Positions 56,101 through 64,000 of a DNA stretch of 64,000 nt are shown piece after piece. Every line of letters starts with the position of its first letter. Position 1 is the first letter of the stretch. The DNA comes from Plutella xylostella. Lineage: Eukaryota; Arthropoda; Insecta; Lepidoptera; Plutellidae. The notes beneath the pieces are model-generated. The model did not search any database. It saw nothing but the letters and a program-made list of their open reading frames with translations, and had not been told where the DNA came from. The position numbers and the translations under genes were made by a program. Where the stretch lies: NCBI RefSeq assembly GCF_932276165.1, contig NC_064004.1:2056001-2120000 (forward strand), in the 5' to 3' direction.

Positions 56101-59100
56101 AGCCCACGTGACCTGTGCATCTTCGCGTGCAAGCTGGCCAACATCGTAGCTACGATCGAAGCACTGAAGAAACCGCACTTCCTCTACAACCCCGAGACCG
56201 AGCGCACTGTAATTGAGAAGCTCACACCGATTCTTCGTGACAAATGGTACGAGTACAACTTCACGCATCATGGAGAAGAAGCGAACCTGAAGAAGCTCTC
56301 TACCTACCTGAACCACGAAGCGGACAAGTGCGGCCCATACGCCGCGCTCGAGCAGATCAACAACAGCGCACTTACACCCGTGAGTGCGAGAGAGAAAGTT
56401 GCGAAGAAGACGACAGAACGTACCTATGCCGCCGAGAACACACACAAGGAAGAAGAGGACGGCTGCCCTATGTGCAAACAGGCTCACAAATTACCTGAAT
56501 GCACTAGGTTCACCGAGAAGACGACTGACGAGCGCTGGGAAATAGCGAAACAGAACAAGGTGTGCTTCCGCTGCCTACGTAGCAAACATCGCCGCTTCTC
56601 ATGTAAAGCGAAGCCCTGCGGTGTCTCCAGCTGCAAACTGAGCCACCACAAGCTCCTGCATCACGAAGCTGTCAAGAGAGAAGACAAACGCGAAGAGGTC
56701 ACCGCGTCCACGACAGAAAAACCGACCGTCGCAGCAAATAACAGCGAGCGTCGCCGCGCTTACCTGAAAATAGCGCCCGTGGTACTTACTGGCCCTCACT
56801 CCAGTATTGATACCTACGCACTATTCGACGAGGGAAGCACCATCACGATGATCGACGCGGACGTGGCCAACTCTCTCGGTCTCGACGGCCCCACGGATCC
56901 GATGTGGGTGCAAGGAGTCAGCGGCAAAGAAGTTCGACACTCGAAGAGCAAGAAAGTCGACTTCACCATACGGGGCAAGCACACACAAGAAGATTTCAAG
57001 CTTGAAGACGCACGCACAGTCGAGAAGCTCGACTTCATCACTCAGACGGTGAAGAAAGAAGAAGTCGACGACTGCAGCCACCTGAGCAACATTCAAGAAG
57101 AACTTGCCTACGAAGAGGCATCGCCGAAACTACTCATCGGCCAGGACAACTGGGACTTAATTGTCTCGAGGGAAGTCCGAGACGGCCGCCGTGACCAGCC
57201 TGTGGCATCTCGCACACAGCTCGGCTGGGTACTGCACGGCTGCCGCACCACACAGAGCAAACCGATCAACTTCTGCGGGCACATCACGAGCGCGGAAGAG
57301 TCAATGGAGAAAATGATGAAGCACTATTTCGAGCTGGAGTCCCTGGGCATCGAAAAAAAGAAAACCGACGACAGATCCAGAAGAGCAAGCCAGGAGAAAA
57401 CTGGAAGAGGAAAGTCGCCGGTTGCCCGATGGTCGCTTCGAAACTCGGTTGCTATGGAAACGAGAAAATGAGAAAATACCTAACAACCGTGAAGACGCAC
57501 TGAAACGACTCTGCAGCCTCGAACGCAAGCTCGACCGTGACCCCGACCTCAAGCAGAAGTATGAAGAGCGCATGGACAATATGCTGAATTCCGGATACGC
57601 CGAGCCCGCCACCACGCTCCCGACGCAAGACAGAACGTGGTACCTGCCACACTTCGCGGTCTGCAACCCCGAGAAGAAGAAGATGCGACTGGTGCACGAC
57701 GCCGCAGCGAAGTCACATGGACGCAGCCTGAACGACATGCTGCTGACCGGCCCCGACCTGCTTCAGTCACTTCCTGGGGTGGTCATGCGGTTCAGACAGC
57801 ATCTCTACGCAGTCAGCGCGGACATCAAGGAGATATTCATGCAGATACGCATCAAGGAGTGCGACAGAGATGCGCTGCGCTTCCTCTGGCGCAGCAACCA
57901 GCGGGAGGGTACACCAGACGAGTACCGCATGGCGTCCGTCATCTTCGGCGAATCATCGTCACCGAGCACGGCACTGTTCATCATGAATAGAAACGCCAGA
58001 AACTGCGCCGACACGCACCCCGTGGCCGTCCGAGCAATCGAGAAGAACCACTACATGGACGACTACCTGCAAAGCTTCATGTCGGTGGAGGAGGCCCAGC
58101 ACGTCACGAAGACAGTCGACGAGATACATCAACGAGCGGGCTCCGAACTACGCGGATGGGCATCGAACGAGCGACGACTATGCAATCTCATCACCGACGC
58201 CGAGATAGCTACGATCGACATCGGCGGGAGCGAAATAGACAAGACACTCGGCCTCATGTGGCACGTACATGAAGACAAGGTTGAAGGCTTTCGTCTTAAA
58301 ACTCATAAGTCGCCGGCTGAGGTGCTACGAGGGGACCGTCCGCCATCGAAACCGCCGCCCGCGGCGGCCTACTGGAGAATTAGGGCGTGCAAAACCGGTT
58401 AACCGGTTAACCGGAAAACCGGTTAACCGGACAATATATCACGGTTTTTCATAACCGGTTTTGAGAGTTCAAAACCGGAAACCGAAAACCGGGTTTTCAC
58501 CGATTTTGATCGTATTTTTATATACTTTTTTACATACATTAGAAGTTTAACCCATAAACTCTAAAAAAAAAAGAATTTGTATATCGGTTGGCACACTGAT
58601 GGACACTAGATTAATGGTGAAACTCATAAAAAAGCATTAAAATATTGTATGGAAATTGAGTGACGATTTTCTGGTGCACATGCCGGCACTCTGCCTAGGC
58701 GCAGTAAAGCAAACACGACGTCAGTGACCGATGTGTGCGTGTGAGTTCACATTTTTTGCTGTATGAAAACTTATTTCTGTGTAAAAAAAAGGTACTCTGG
58801 GTGCACATAATTATAACGTTGAAATCTGGCCCAATAAAGCACAACAAGGTGGTCTTCATACAAAGTCTAGGTAAAACAGGACTGCATTGACCGTTGTTGA
58901 AAATATAATTAGGCCAAGTGCGGGGACTGCATTCGACGTTATGGACTTTTTTCATGAAGTGTTGAGGACGTCAAATCAAATGCAGTCGTGTCCATCAATG
59001 AGTTAGGCTTTCTTTCGTTGCGTTGATATGAACAAATCTGTAATACATCAAAAAAACATTCATCATCTTACTGCTACTATAAAGTGGTCGTAAGAATCAG

Positions 59101-61064
59101 ATGATAAATGTTTTTTTTTCAAAATCTGCCTGTATGTTTAAAATATACAATTATTGATGATAACAGAACGATATAAAAACACCATTAAGGTGCCACACAC
59201 TTTTTTTAGATGTGATAACAGTAAGTACTATAATAATTCTTATTTAACTTTTTTTCCTGTTCACTAAATTATTAATTTGTCATATGGTTGATTAAAAATA
59301 GGTAAGTATATCATAAAAAATGTTTTATTCGTATGTTTTGTGGATATCTCTATCTAAGAATATGGGTTCCTTGTTTAATTAGTACTGTATGACAAAAAAT
59401 ATTTAAGTTATATCAAAACCGGTGAAAAACCGGTTACCCGGTTTTGAGGCTGAAAACCGAAAATTCAAAACCGGTTTTGAAAACCTTCCGGTTTTGCACG
59501 CCCTATGGAGAATGCAACGAGCAGACGGCAGCGTGAAGGTCACACTGGTCATGGCGAAGAACAGAGTCGCACCAATCAAGCCTACGTCAATACCGCGGCT
59601 GGGACTACAGGCTGCGGTACTCGGGACTCGCATCTCGAACTCAACTCGATCGGAACACGATTATGAAGACATCACGAGAAGAGTGTTCTGGAGCGACTCA
59701 CGGACGGTGCTGGCGTGGATACGAGCTGAGCCACGCACATTCAAGACCTTCGCCGCTCACAGGTTCGCTGAAATCGAAGAATCTACGAAGAAAAATGAGT
59801 GGGGATGGGCACCTACAGCCGAAAATGTCGCCGATGACGCAACTCGAGCCACGCCGCACGACTTCGACCGGCCCGAGTTCCTGCGGCATTCTGAAGAACA
59901 CTGGCCCACGGAAAACAAGGAACCAGTACCCAAGACCGGCGAGGAAAAGGAGAGCTGCGCCGTCGTGTCGCTCGGACACACGTGGAAGAATGCACGACAG
60001 CAGGAGAGCACGACAGCACTGGAGGCAAGCACAACAGGGGGCAGAGGTGGATGCAGGAGTACCTACTGCTACTCCAACACCGGCGGGAGCCTCACAGCAC
60101 CGGCAGCCAACCAAAGATCGGCGACCTGGTCATCGTGTGGGACTCGAACAACCCGCGCAACACCTGGCCCCGAGGACGAGTCACAGCTGTCTACAAGGAA
60201 GGAAGGACAACATCGTGCGAGTCGTCGACATCACTACGAGCAACAATCACGTGCTGCGTCGACCAACGAAGAGGATCGTCGTGCTGCCAGAAGAATCGCA
60301 AGATAGCGACGGCGGGAGAATGTTCACGACGAAATACCTAGGCTAAGAACAATAGAATAAGTCTAGTTTAGGAATAACATGTATCATAGAATAGTCTCGT
60401 AACCATAGTTTGTAAGTTGTAAATACTTTGATATTATTGGTTGAGTTAGGTATCTCACCTTATCATCTATCGGTTGCGTGACCAATTCTGAGTACTTAAG
60501 TATGGTCATTTTGGTACGCAAATTGTCATTCAGGAAACAGAAGAGGAACAATAAAGAACAACTGGAAAACCTGAAGGAGACTTTCAAATACAGTCCACCC
60601 CTAACATTAACTAATATGCACGTTTTTTCCGTCGGTAGGTAGGTATGTCCTCTATTTTCTTTCGTCATTGATTTGAATACAATATTTGCATTTTTTGTTG
60701 GTAATATTCTGATTGGCTGTTAAAAAAGGTTAGTTCCTTCATCATAGATGGCGCTAGTAATTTCCTCATACAATAACCAGTGCATTTTTTTTAGGTGAAG
60801 GTTCCAATGAAGATAATGATGGAAGTACGATGCCACAAAGTATTTTAGCCTTGATATATCGATCCGTCCTAAATCACCTATAAAACTAACTCCCAAACTC
60901 ATAGGCGTTTTTGACACTTTAAAATAGGTTTAAAATTGACATTGTGATAGGTATACGAATTTCAACTTCGTGTGTTTCAAAGACCATTTTAACCTTGTTA
61001 TAAATGTCTATGAATTTGTGTGTGTATTTACCTATAAATGTTATGTTCAGTTTTAATTAATAAA
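47140..61064 (+). CDS. Gene D: small acidic secreted protein, 5 exons
   Basis: Exons: 47140-47172 (MKLLTVLSLFM, donor GTAAGT, phase 0), 50367-50397 (VGCILLEVVR plus one base, donor GTAAGT), 51160-51219 (QNSGGENFPGESVEKSSEE), 52604-52621 (FDVNS) and 60795-60883 (EGSNEDNDGSTM through LALIYRSVLNHL, stop). Total 231 nt is a multiple of three and encodes 76 residues; every junction after exon 2 is phase 1. AATAAA follows at 61059-61064. Residues 1-22 form a signal peptide; the mature part is acidic, Gly/Ser/Glu-rich, with one cysteine near the cleavage site. Exons 2, 3 and 4 have relatives in gene B, gene C (terminal exon) and gene A (last exon). Introns hold fold-back elements, SINE, RTE and a complete BEL element. 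Other short exons could exist. Function unknown. Confidence 0.62.
47755..47942 (+). mobile_element. SINE-B body copy
   Basis: Carries TGGTCCAAGCTTAGGAAGGC and ends with (AATAG)n, flanked by AATGGGATATT / AATGGGGTATT, a plausible target duplication. Contains a short internal tandem (GCACATCTAGATATGTGA). Confidence 0.75.
48450..49785. mobile_element. TIR element (CCCAAGTAACATTT) with AAGGTT words
   Basis: CCCAAGTAACATTT and its mirror bound 1.3 kb, inserted into the fold-back arm; the other arm shows the empty site. AAGGTT/AACCTT words cluster near both ends. No protein. Confidence 0.7.
50155..50260. repeat. Phrase-like repeat block
   Basis: AGCATAATCTCGGTTACTAA, ATCGCATAAT and GATAATGCTATAGCC words, related to 41620-41830. 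Confidence 0.35.
50401..50752 (-). mobile_element. SINE-B, most complete copy
   Basis: On the minus strand the head (GTTGGTAGCTCAGTCGGGTG, box B variant GGTTTGAATCC) is followed by AATGAGTTCTTTGAATATAA, the body with CACCGTAAG complement, and a terminal AATAGAATAG tail. It is inserted directly after the exon 2 donor of gene D. Confidence 0.8.
50800..51060 (+). mobile_element. RTE LINE 3'-end fragment, little decayed
   Basis: The open frame 50805-51032 reads RRTDNRWGRRVLEWRPRTGK to EAYVQQWMIIG, then (GATGAT)n. 5'-truncated. Confidence 0.8.
51493..52199. mobile_element. TIR element with TAA target duplication
   Basis: AGCTGCGTACAGGCCTGACC at the left, mirrored GGCCGGCCTGTACGCGGCT at the right, TAA on both sides (51490-51492, 52200-52202). 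The interior contains (GTAT)n and a long palindrome. It lies in intron 3 of gene D. Confidence 0.65.
51871..52121. repeat. Palindrome with 93-bp arms
   Basis: ATATAATTATAAACAAACAA begins the left arm and its mirror ends the right. The arms 51871-51963 and 52029-52121 are nearly perfect; spacer 65 bp. Confidence 0.85.
52630..53917. other. Gene D intron 4, no exon recognised
   Basis: AT-rich with CCCTCTGCCGGGGTAGTGAG (53022) as part of an unidentified repeat. No gene evident. Confidence 0.35.
53918..54514. mobile_element. TIR element with CCAACGTTGG words
   Basis: GCCGACTCCACACGTTGG at the left, mirrored at the right by CCAACGTATGGAGCCGGC. CCAACGTTGG-like words recur in both flanks. Non-coding. 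Confidence 0.6.
54667..54952 (+). repeat. BEL 5' LTR
   Basis: 286 bp, TGT start and ACA end; contains AATAAA (54896) inside. The identical copy is at 60321-60606. Confidence 0.92.
54953..55010 (+). promoter_or_regulatory. Primer-binding site, tandemly duplicated
   Basis: TTGGTCCTACGAGACGG directly after the LTR is the expected tRNA primer site. The same 30 bp is repeated at 54983, giving two potential sites. Confidence 0.6.
55105..57471 (+). CDS. BEL Gag-protease polyprotein (788 codons)
   Basis: Starts at the ATG at 55105, 150 bp after the 5' LTR. Order: Ser/Thr-rich N-terminus, a coiled-coil-prone Ala/Glu/Lys stretch (residues 90-130), the BEL Gag region with LPTFNGNSSEWLPFRAAYQE (about 245-265), and zinc knuckles CPMCKQAHKLPEC, CFRCLRSKHRRFSC and CGVSSCKLSHH. 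A retropepsin-like aspartic protease follows, with FDEGSTITMI (an Asp-Glu-Gly variant of the usual D-S/T-G) and the strand LLIGQDNW. After about residue 740 the frame departs from BEL sequence and stops at 57471, because a frameshift lies just upstream of 57420. The protein makes the virus-like particle core and matures it. The altered protease triad is seen directly; its effect is not known. Confidence 0.85.
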   Translation: MPVTRSHSSRKEESSTAESSTVCTSNTTTTMGSGATETYATTTSAANASATGSERPATPPPRETSVVTVVRQVTSQPATLRPRSHHSKASRKRFLAELEARERLAEAQKKEAQAAAELAKVRLMRIQAEDSSDEEDEDIIDKSERIEQWVQEQYSKPPPPALALTAGHARGSSPVKGQTQAPSTPWIPTEPPRVVEAPQYEERAPPARQQGKSSSEDVTQLAALLKSVLSGGGYREPPRYIQELPTFNGNSSEWLPFRAAYQETEKYFTKIENVARLRKSLRGAALEAVSCLLISDPNPVVIIQGLERRFGRPEALILNELDKVKKLPKLAESPRDLCIFACKLANIVATIEALKKPHFLYNPETERTVIEKLTPILRDKWYEYNFTHHGEEANLKKLSTYLNHEADKCGPYAALEQINNSALTPVSAREKVAKKTTERTYAAENTHKEEEDGCPMCKQAHKLPECTRFTEKTTDERWEIAKQNKVCFRCLRSKHRRFSCKAKPCGVSSCKLSHHKLLHHEAVKREDKREEVTASTTEKPTVAANNSERRRAYLKIAPVVLTGPHSSIDTYALFDEGSTITMIDADVANSLGLDGPTDPMWVQGVSGKEVRHSKSKKVDFTIRGKHTQEDFKLEDARTVEKLDFITQTVKKEEVDDCSHLSNIQEELAYEEASPKLLIGQDNWDLIVSREVRDGRRDQPVASRTQLGWVLHGCRTTQSKPINFCGHITSAEESMEKMMKHYFELESLGIEKKKTDDRSRRASQEKTGRGKSPVARWSLRNSVAMETRK
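57422..58380 (+). pseudogene. BEL reverse transcriptase portion of Pol, frameshifted and interrupted
   Basis: In a different frame from gag, the sequence resumes at DGRFETRLLWKRENEKIP, then RT motifs: RLVHDAAAKSHGRSLNDML, catalytic SADIKEIFMQI (Asp of motif A), FGESSSP and YMDDYL. The open frame runs 5' of the hAT insertion at 58381. A deletion appears to join the RT thumb to AAYWR, since about 100 residues normally found there are missing. Reverse transcriptase activity would need the lost frame to be regained; as it stands it is a non-autonomous copy. Confidence 0.82.
58381..59505. mobile_element. hAT-type non-autonomous element with AACCGG words
   Basis: TIRs TAGGGCGTGCAAAACCGG and the mirror CCGGTTTTGCACGCCCTA; 8-bp target duplication TGGAGAAT (58373-58380, 59506-59513). 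The 8-bp duplication and TAGGG ends are the hAT signature. Ends are filled with AACCGGTTTT words; the 1.1-kb interior is AT-rich and non-coding. Confidence 0.88.
59506..60320 (+). pseudogene. BEL Pol remnant: RNase H and integrase C-terminus
   Basis: The frame at 59514 continues with RVAPIKPTSIPRLGLQAAVL and FWSDSRTVLAWIRAEPRTF, typical of the BEL RNase H region, through EHWP. Then the integrase zinc finger and DDE core are absent. It rejoins at IGDLVIVWDSNNPRNTWPRG, the conserved C-terminal strand, with another frameshift before RVVDITTSNNHVLRRPTKRI. GGCGGGAGAA directly before the 3' LTR is the polypurine tract. It cannot integrate by itself. Confidence 0.8.
60321..60606 (+). repeat. BEL 3' LTR
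   Basis: 286 bp matching the 5' LTR at all but one position compared. Confidence 0.92.
61059..61064 (+). terminator. Polyadenylation signal of gene D
   Basis: AATAAA about 180 bp after the stop at 60883. Confidence 0.5.
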
Positions 61065-61364
61065 ATTAAACGATAAATGAAAAATAATTCTTTCAATTAT
61101 CAATATCAGTTGTAATTTTTCCATTCTGAGCTTTGCCATGCAAGTATTTTAATTGATATGATAGGTAAGTTGAATGCCCCTGTTTGCTTCAATCTTACTA
61201 TTTTTGTAAAGAATATAAATGAGAGGACATATGGATGTTACTTTATTTTATTCACAACTGTCACACACCACTATTAAATCAAACAATTTTTACGCACTTT
61301 ACAGGAGTACTTAGGTAGTTCTTTTTTACATTAAAATGTTGACAACATCTGAATTTATCATGGA
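61065..61364. other. Intergenic, no gene seen
   Basis: AT-rich sequence between the convergent ends of gene D and the reductase. Confidence 0.4.
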
Positions 61365-61641
61365 GTAAATGCGTCCATGAAAATTAGACGCATTTCCGCC
61401 ATTTCTACTAAATCCCCTATGAATTCTTCAATTATTATTTTTGGCTAATTTACTATCTTATTTTTTTCACGGAAACCTCATAATAAAGACGCATTTATTT
61501 GCCTCAAACGGGGAAAATGCGTCTTAAATCACAATTTTTTTAAACACTCAACAGTTTCTAAAAGTGAGATATTTTCATACATTCGCTCCCATTCTTCCGA
61601 TAACTTTTAGCGAAAATACAACGCAATACCCCAGTTGACCT
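61365..61641. repeat. MITE with AAATGCGTCC words
   Basis: GGAGTAAATGCGTCCATGAA at the left; ACGCAATACCCCAGTTGACC at the right resembles the right end of 29651-30078. Internal words AGACGCATTT and AAATGCGTCT recur. Confidence 0.5.
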
Positions 61642-61649
61642 CAAATACC

Positions 61650-61655
61650 TTTATT
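61650..61655 (-). terminator. Polyadenylation signal of the aldo-keto reductase
   Basis: AATAAA on the minus strand about 40 bp past the stop codon at 61694. Confidence 0.6.
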
Positions 61656-61693
61656 ATTTATAACAATTGAATAGTTACTTAACTATACTTAAT

Positions 61694-63769
61694 CTAAAAC
61701 TCGTCGTGGAATGGGTAGTCGGGGTGGTCCACGCTGAAACAAAGAAACAATGTTAGTATACTTAGTTACATATTTATTTATTTATTAAGGGGCCGTCCAT
61801 TAATCACGTGAGGTCGTTTTTCTCATTTTTTGACCCCCCCCTCCCCCCTGGTGATATTTGGTGAGGTTTGGGACCAACCCCCTCTCCCCCCCCTGGATCA
61901 CGTGTATTTTTTTGGAAATCTATGTAAAGGCAATTTTTGACTAGAAAAAATATATGTCATACTACAAATCGTTAAAATTTTTGCGCCATTCAAAATATCG
62001 GTTCAGAAATGCCTAATTTTTGAGGTTTTCAGTACCCCCTCCCCCCCCCCCCCCCCCTTTGAGCCTCACGTGATTAATGGACGGCCCCTAAGCTACTCAT
62101 ATCGTTATTTTATAAGTTCGTCTTCATCATTACGATCAACCTGTACCTAATCGTCAACTGCTGGACGGACTCTGCCAAGGAGGCCACATACCGGGTACAC
62201 TCTATTGCCGAGGTTGTCGGCATGACAGACTAGCGAGCCGGAGGGCGTCCCACTCCCACACTACGCTTGCCGGCACGACGGAAACTCGTTTATCCGGACA
62301 TATTATTTTCTAGGTGCTTTTTAAAATAAATGCTATCTTTTTTATTCTGTCTAAGTAGTTACATTCGCAAGCAATAAAAAAGTTGCAGTGACAGCACCAA
62401 ATTATGTTCATAATTACGCCCCATCACGTCCCCACTGTTGGCGCGAAATTTGACAGATTTTGTAGGCGTTTGACAGCGCTAAACATCTGTTAAATAGTTT
62501 CTAAGTTAAGTTTTGTGGTAAGGCCCAAAGATTTTGTTCAAATTTTCTATGAAATGGTTTTTAAAATTTATGCCATTTGGGCTCAGTTTCACATTTGAGT
62601 AAATCTACCTAAGCATGAACTTAGGACCGACTCAACGATAATTCAGCCAATCACAGAGCTGCATTCCATACTCAAACTCTACTTATCTTGACGTTCTCAA
62701 CTGTGAAACTGACAGTTGGTGTTTGAATTTTGTGAGTGGAACTGTTTCTTTGCCCGTGAGTGTATATCCCCACTTACTCTCCCATGCTGCACAGCCGTCC
62801 GTTGCACTCCAGGGCGCCGATCTGCTGGATGTCAGCCGCTGACAACTGGAAGTCGAACACTTGGAAGTTCTGCGTCAGACGAGCCTTGTTCACCGACTTG
62901 GGGATTACGACTAGGCCGCGGTCGATGGCGTATCTGGTGAAGTGAGATTGAGGTTATAGGTAAATAATAACTTCTAGGTAAATAATAACAATAATAACAT
63001 TCATTCATTCTAAAGTGATTTCATTACGAAATTAATAATTTTTGCTACTAAGTGGTTTTTGGGTTTTATTTTAAAATCTACCTAGTTTAAGGGTGACTTG
63101 CATAACAAAGTTAAATAAAATTAAATAGTTTGTCTCTTGCTCTGACAGTATAATGTCAGAGCAAGAGGTCATAGATTTAATTTTGATTAACTTTGTTATG
63201 CAAGACGCCCTAAGTATAAATAAATTCACATAAAAATAAATCTTTTGTGCCAAGTATGAATGAATGCAGTTTAGTTTAGGTTTTTCTTAAGCGTTCGAGC
63301 AGTGAAAATTAAGGAGACGCGTCTAGCTAGTGCAGTGGGTGTACCGCTGAAGTCTGGTTTTTAATCTCAGATACCTAGGTACTTATTCTGAACTATCATC
63401 AACAGTCGATTGTTCAGAGATCAAATGACGTTCATAAACCGTTCAGAATCTGTCAATTTAGTATCAGAGTAGGTAATCTCATAAAAACTAATAAAAACTG
63501 GCATAGCCTCGCCATAAAAATTTCTTTGTCTACGTTTGTATGCAGAAGATGATACAACATTCCTCTCACCTAATAAGCACTTGAGCGACAGACTTCTTAT
63601 ATTTCTCGGCGATGGCCTTCAACCTCGGGTCATCCAACAGCTGGGGGTCCCCTGGCTTGGCCCAGGGTCTGTCGGGGGAGCCCAGCGGACTGTAGGCCGT
63701 CACCACGATGTCCAGCGACCGACAGTACTCGACCATCTTGTTTTGGTTCAGGTACGGGTGGATTTCAAT
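61694..63769 (-). CDS. Aldo-keto reductase, last three exons (partial)
   Basis: Three minus-strand exons splice in frame: 63769-63570 (IEIHPYLNQNKMVEYCRSLD, VTAYSPLGSPDRPW, to QVLI), 62933-62778 (YAIDRGLVVIPKSVNKARLT, QNFQVFDFQLSAADIQQIGA) and 61733-61694 (VDHPDYPFHDEF, stop). Acceptors TTCCAG, TTCACCAG and TTTCAG and donors GTGAGA and GTAAGT are all consistent. IPKSV with the following Arg and Asn is the coenzyme-binding signature of the family, which uses NADPH to reduce aldehydes and ketones. The N-terminal half with the catalytic Asp/Tyr/Lys/His is upstream of the window's end. About 131 of the usual 310-330 residues are here. The best relatives would be insect AKR1-like or AKR2E-like enzymes; the substrate cannot be told. 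A Harbinger MITE and other repeats lie in the introns. Confidence 0.9.
61799..62088. mobile_element. Harbinger-type MITE, copy 2
   Basis: Same TIR as at 7119 (GGGGCCGTCCATTAATCACG, mirrored), TAA on both sides (61796-61798, 62089-62091). 290 bp because the middle is shortened and a poly-C run is expanded. It lies in the last intron of the reductase gene. Confidence 0.85.
62160..62290 (-). mobile_element. Degenerate RTE 3'-end fragment
   Basis: The minus strand reads RRAGKRSVGVGRPPAR, an RTE C-terminal block, followed by frameshifted sequence. No tail. Confidence 0.5.
62555..62765. repeat. Short inverted-end repeat plus shared 40-bp word
   Basis: CAGTTTCACATTTGAG (62585) and CTCAACTGTGAAACTG (62697) form an inverted pair. 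The following GAGTGGAACTGTTTCTTTGC is also found at 52202, where it flanks the TAA-duplicating element. Confidence 0.45.
63088..63213. repeat. MITE / hairpin with TTGCATAACAAAGTTAA arms
   Basis: TTGCATAACAAAGTTAAATA is mirrored at 63185-63203, and the centre has a perfect stem around CTTGCTCTGACA. The whole 125 bp would fold into one hairpin. It lies in an intron of the reductase. Confidence 0.7.
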
Positions 63770-64000
63770 CTGGAACGAATGGAGTTGGAAATGGATGAGT
63801 TTTGAATCTCTGGAAGGAAGAATTAAGGATTGCTGCTACTTAAGAAGTCTGATGAATTCACGTCGGATCATAGAAATGGGTGCATTTGCGGTATATAGAG
63901 TAATAGACGTCTGGGGACTGAACTATATTTTGTGTATAGTACTTATATATATATAGTTAGTACCATTCTTGGTAATAAATTGAAATAACGGCGATATGGT
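63770..64000. other. Reductase intron to the window end
   Basis: Begins with the acceptor of exon 63769-63570; no further exon recognised. Confidence 0.4.

Larger units (their letters stand above)
54667..60606 (+). mobile_element. BEL/Pao LTR retrotransposon, complete ends, internally deleted
   Basis: Two 286-bp LTRs (TGTTCACGACG...ACA) differ at one site in my comparison (54946-54948 region, C versus T). TTAAC flanks both ends (54662-54666, 60607-60611). A primer-binding site, gag-protease frame, reverse transcriptase, fragments of RNase H and the integrase C-terminus are present, but the integrase catalytic core is missing. A hAT element interrupts pol. Insertion is recent relative to everything around it. 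It lies in the last intron of gene D. Confidence 0.93.

Overview
The window is insect nuclear DNA, most likely from a moth or butterfly. The evidence is AT-rich sequence built almost wholly from nested transposable elements of lepidopteran type: RTE-clade LINE 3' ends with ATG/GATG tails, LINEs ending in (TTCTA)n, two tRNA-derived SINE families, BEL/Pao LTR elements, and Harbinger-, piggyBac- and hAT-like DNA elements. No bacterial operon, rRNA gene, CRISPR array or genuine tRNA gene was seen. Most ORFs over 60 codons are chance frames.

Host genes. (1) The right edge (61.7-63.8 kb, minus) holds the last three exons of an aldo-keto reductase. (2) The best candidate for something undescribed is a dispersed family of small secreted proteins made from very short exons. 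Four loci are recognisable: gene A (plus, about 3.5-4.04 kb, 3' end only), gene B (minus, 10164-8028, three exons, 111 aa, apparently complete), gene C (plus, 29.2-42.3 kb, exon 1, four internal mini-exons and a terminal exon) and gene D (plus, 47.1-61.06 kb, five exons, 76 aa, frame consistent throughout). Genes B and D split the signal peptide over exon 1 (33-36 nt, ending in phase 0) and exon 2 (28-31 nt). Nearly every later junction is phase 1, so internal exons can be added or lost without breaking the frame. The introns hold most of the transposons.

Layout. 0-4 kb: BEL gag ORF (minus), small MITEs, gene A. 4-8 kb: SINE, a terminal-inverted-repeat (TIR) element with reiterated subterminal words, a Harbinger MITE. 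8-10.2 kb: gene B. 10.8-15.2 kb: MITEs, a TTAA-flanked 2 kb element, a HARBI1-like transposase fragment. 15.7-19.4 and 21.8-25.7 kb: two TIR elements with different ends that carry the same RTE-derived passenger; the second also holds a near-perfect 225-bp-arm palindrome. 25.7-27.8 kb: a LINE 3' end joined to an intact 453-codon superfamily 1 helicase ORF of positive-strand RNA virus origin. 29.3-33.4 kb: a very long inverted duplication inside gene C, centred on a fold-back transposon. 34-42 kb: three or more TIR elements with nested SINE, solo LTR and RTE fragments. 42.7-45.1 kb: a 5'-truncated LINE with intact reverse transcriptase. 46-54.5 kb: gene D introns filled with fold-back elements. 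54.7-60.6 kb: a very young BEL/Pao element (LTRs almost identical, 5-bp target duplication) that has lost its integrase core and been hit by a hAT element. 60.8-61.06 kb: last exon of gene D. 61.4-64 kb: aldo-keto reductase.

How it fits together: genes C and D and the reductase are single-copy exons scattered through introns bloated by repeats. The transposon insertions can be ordered from their nesting. All gene models come from splice-site logic and reading frame alone; no transcript or database evidence was available.
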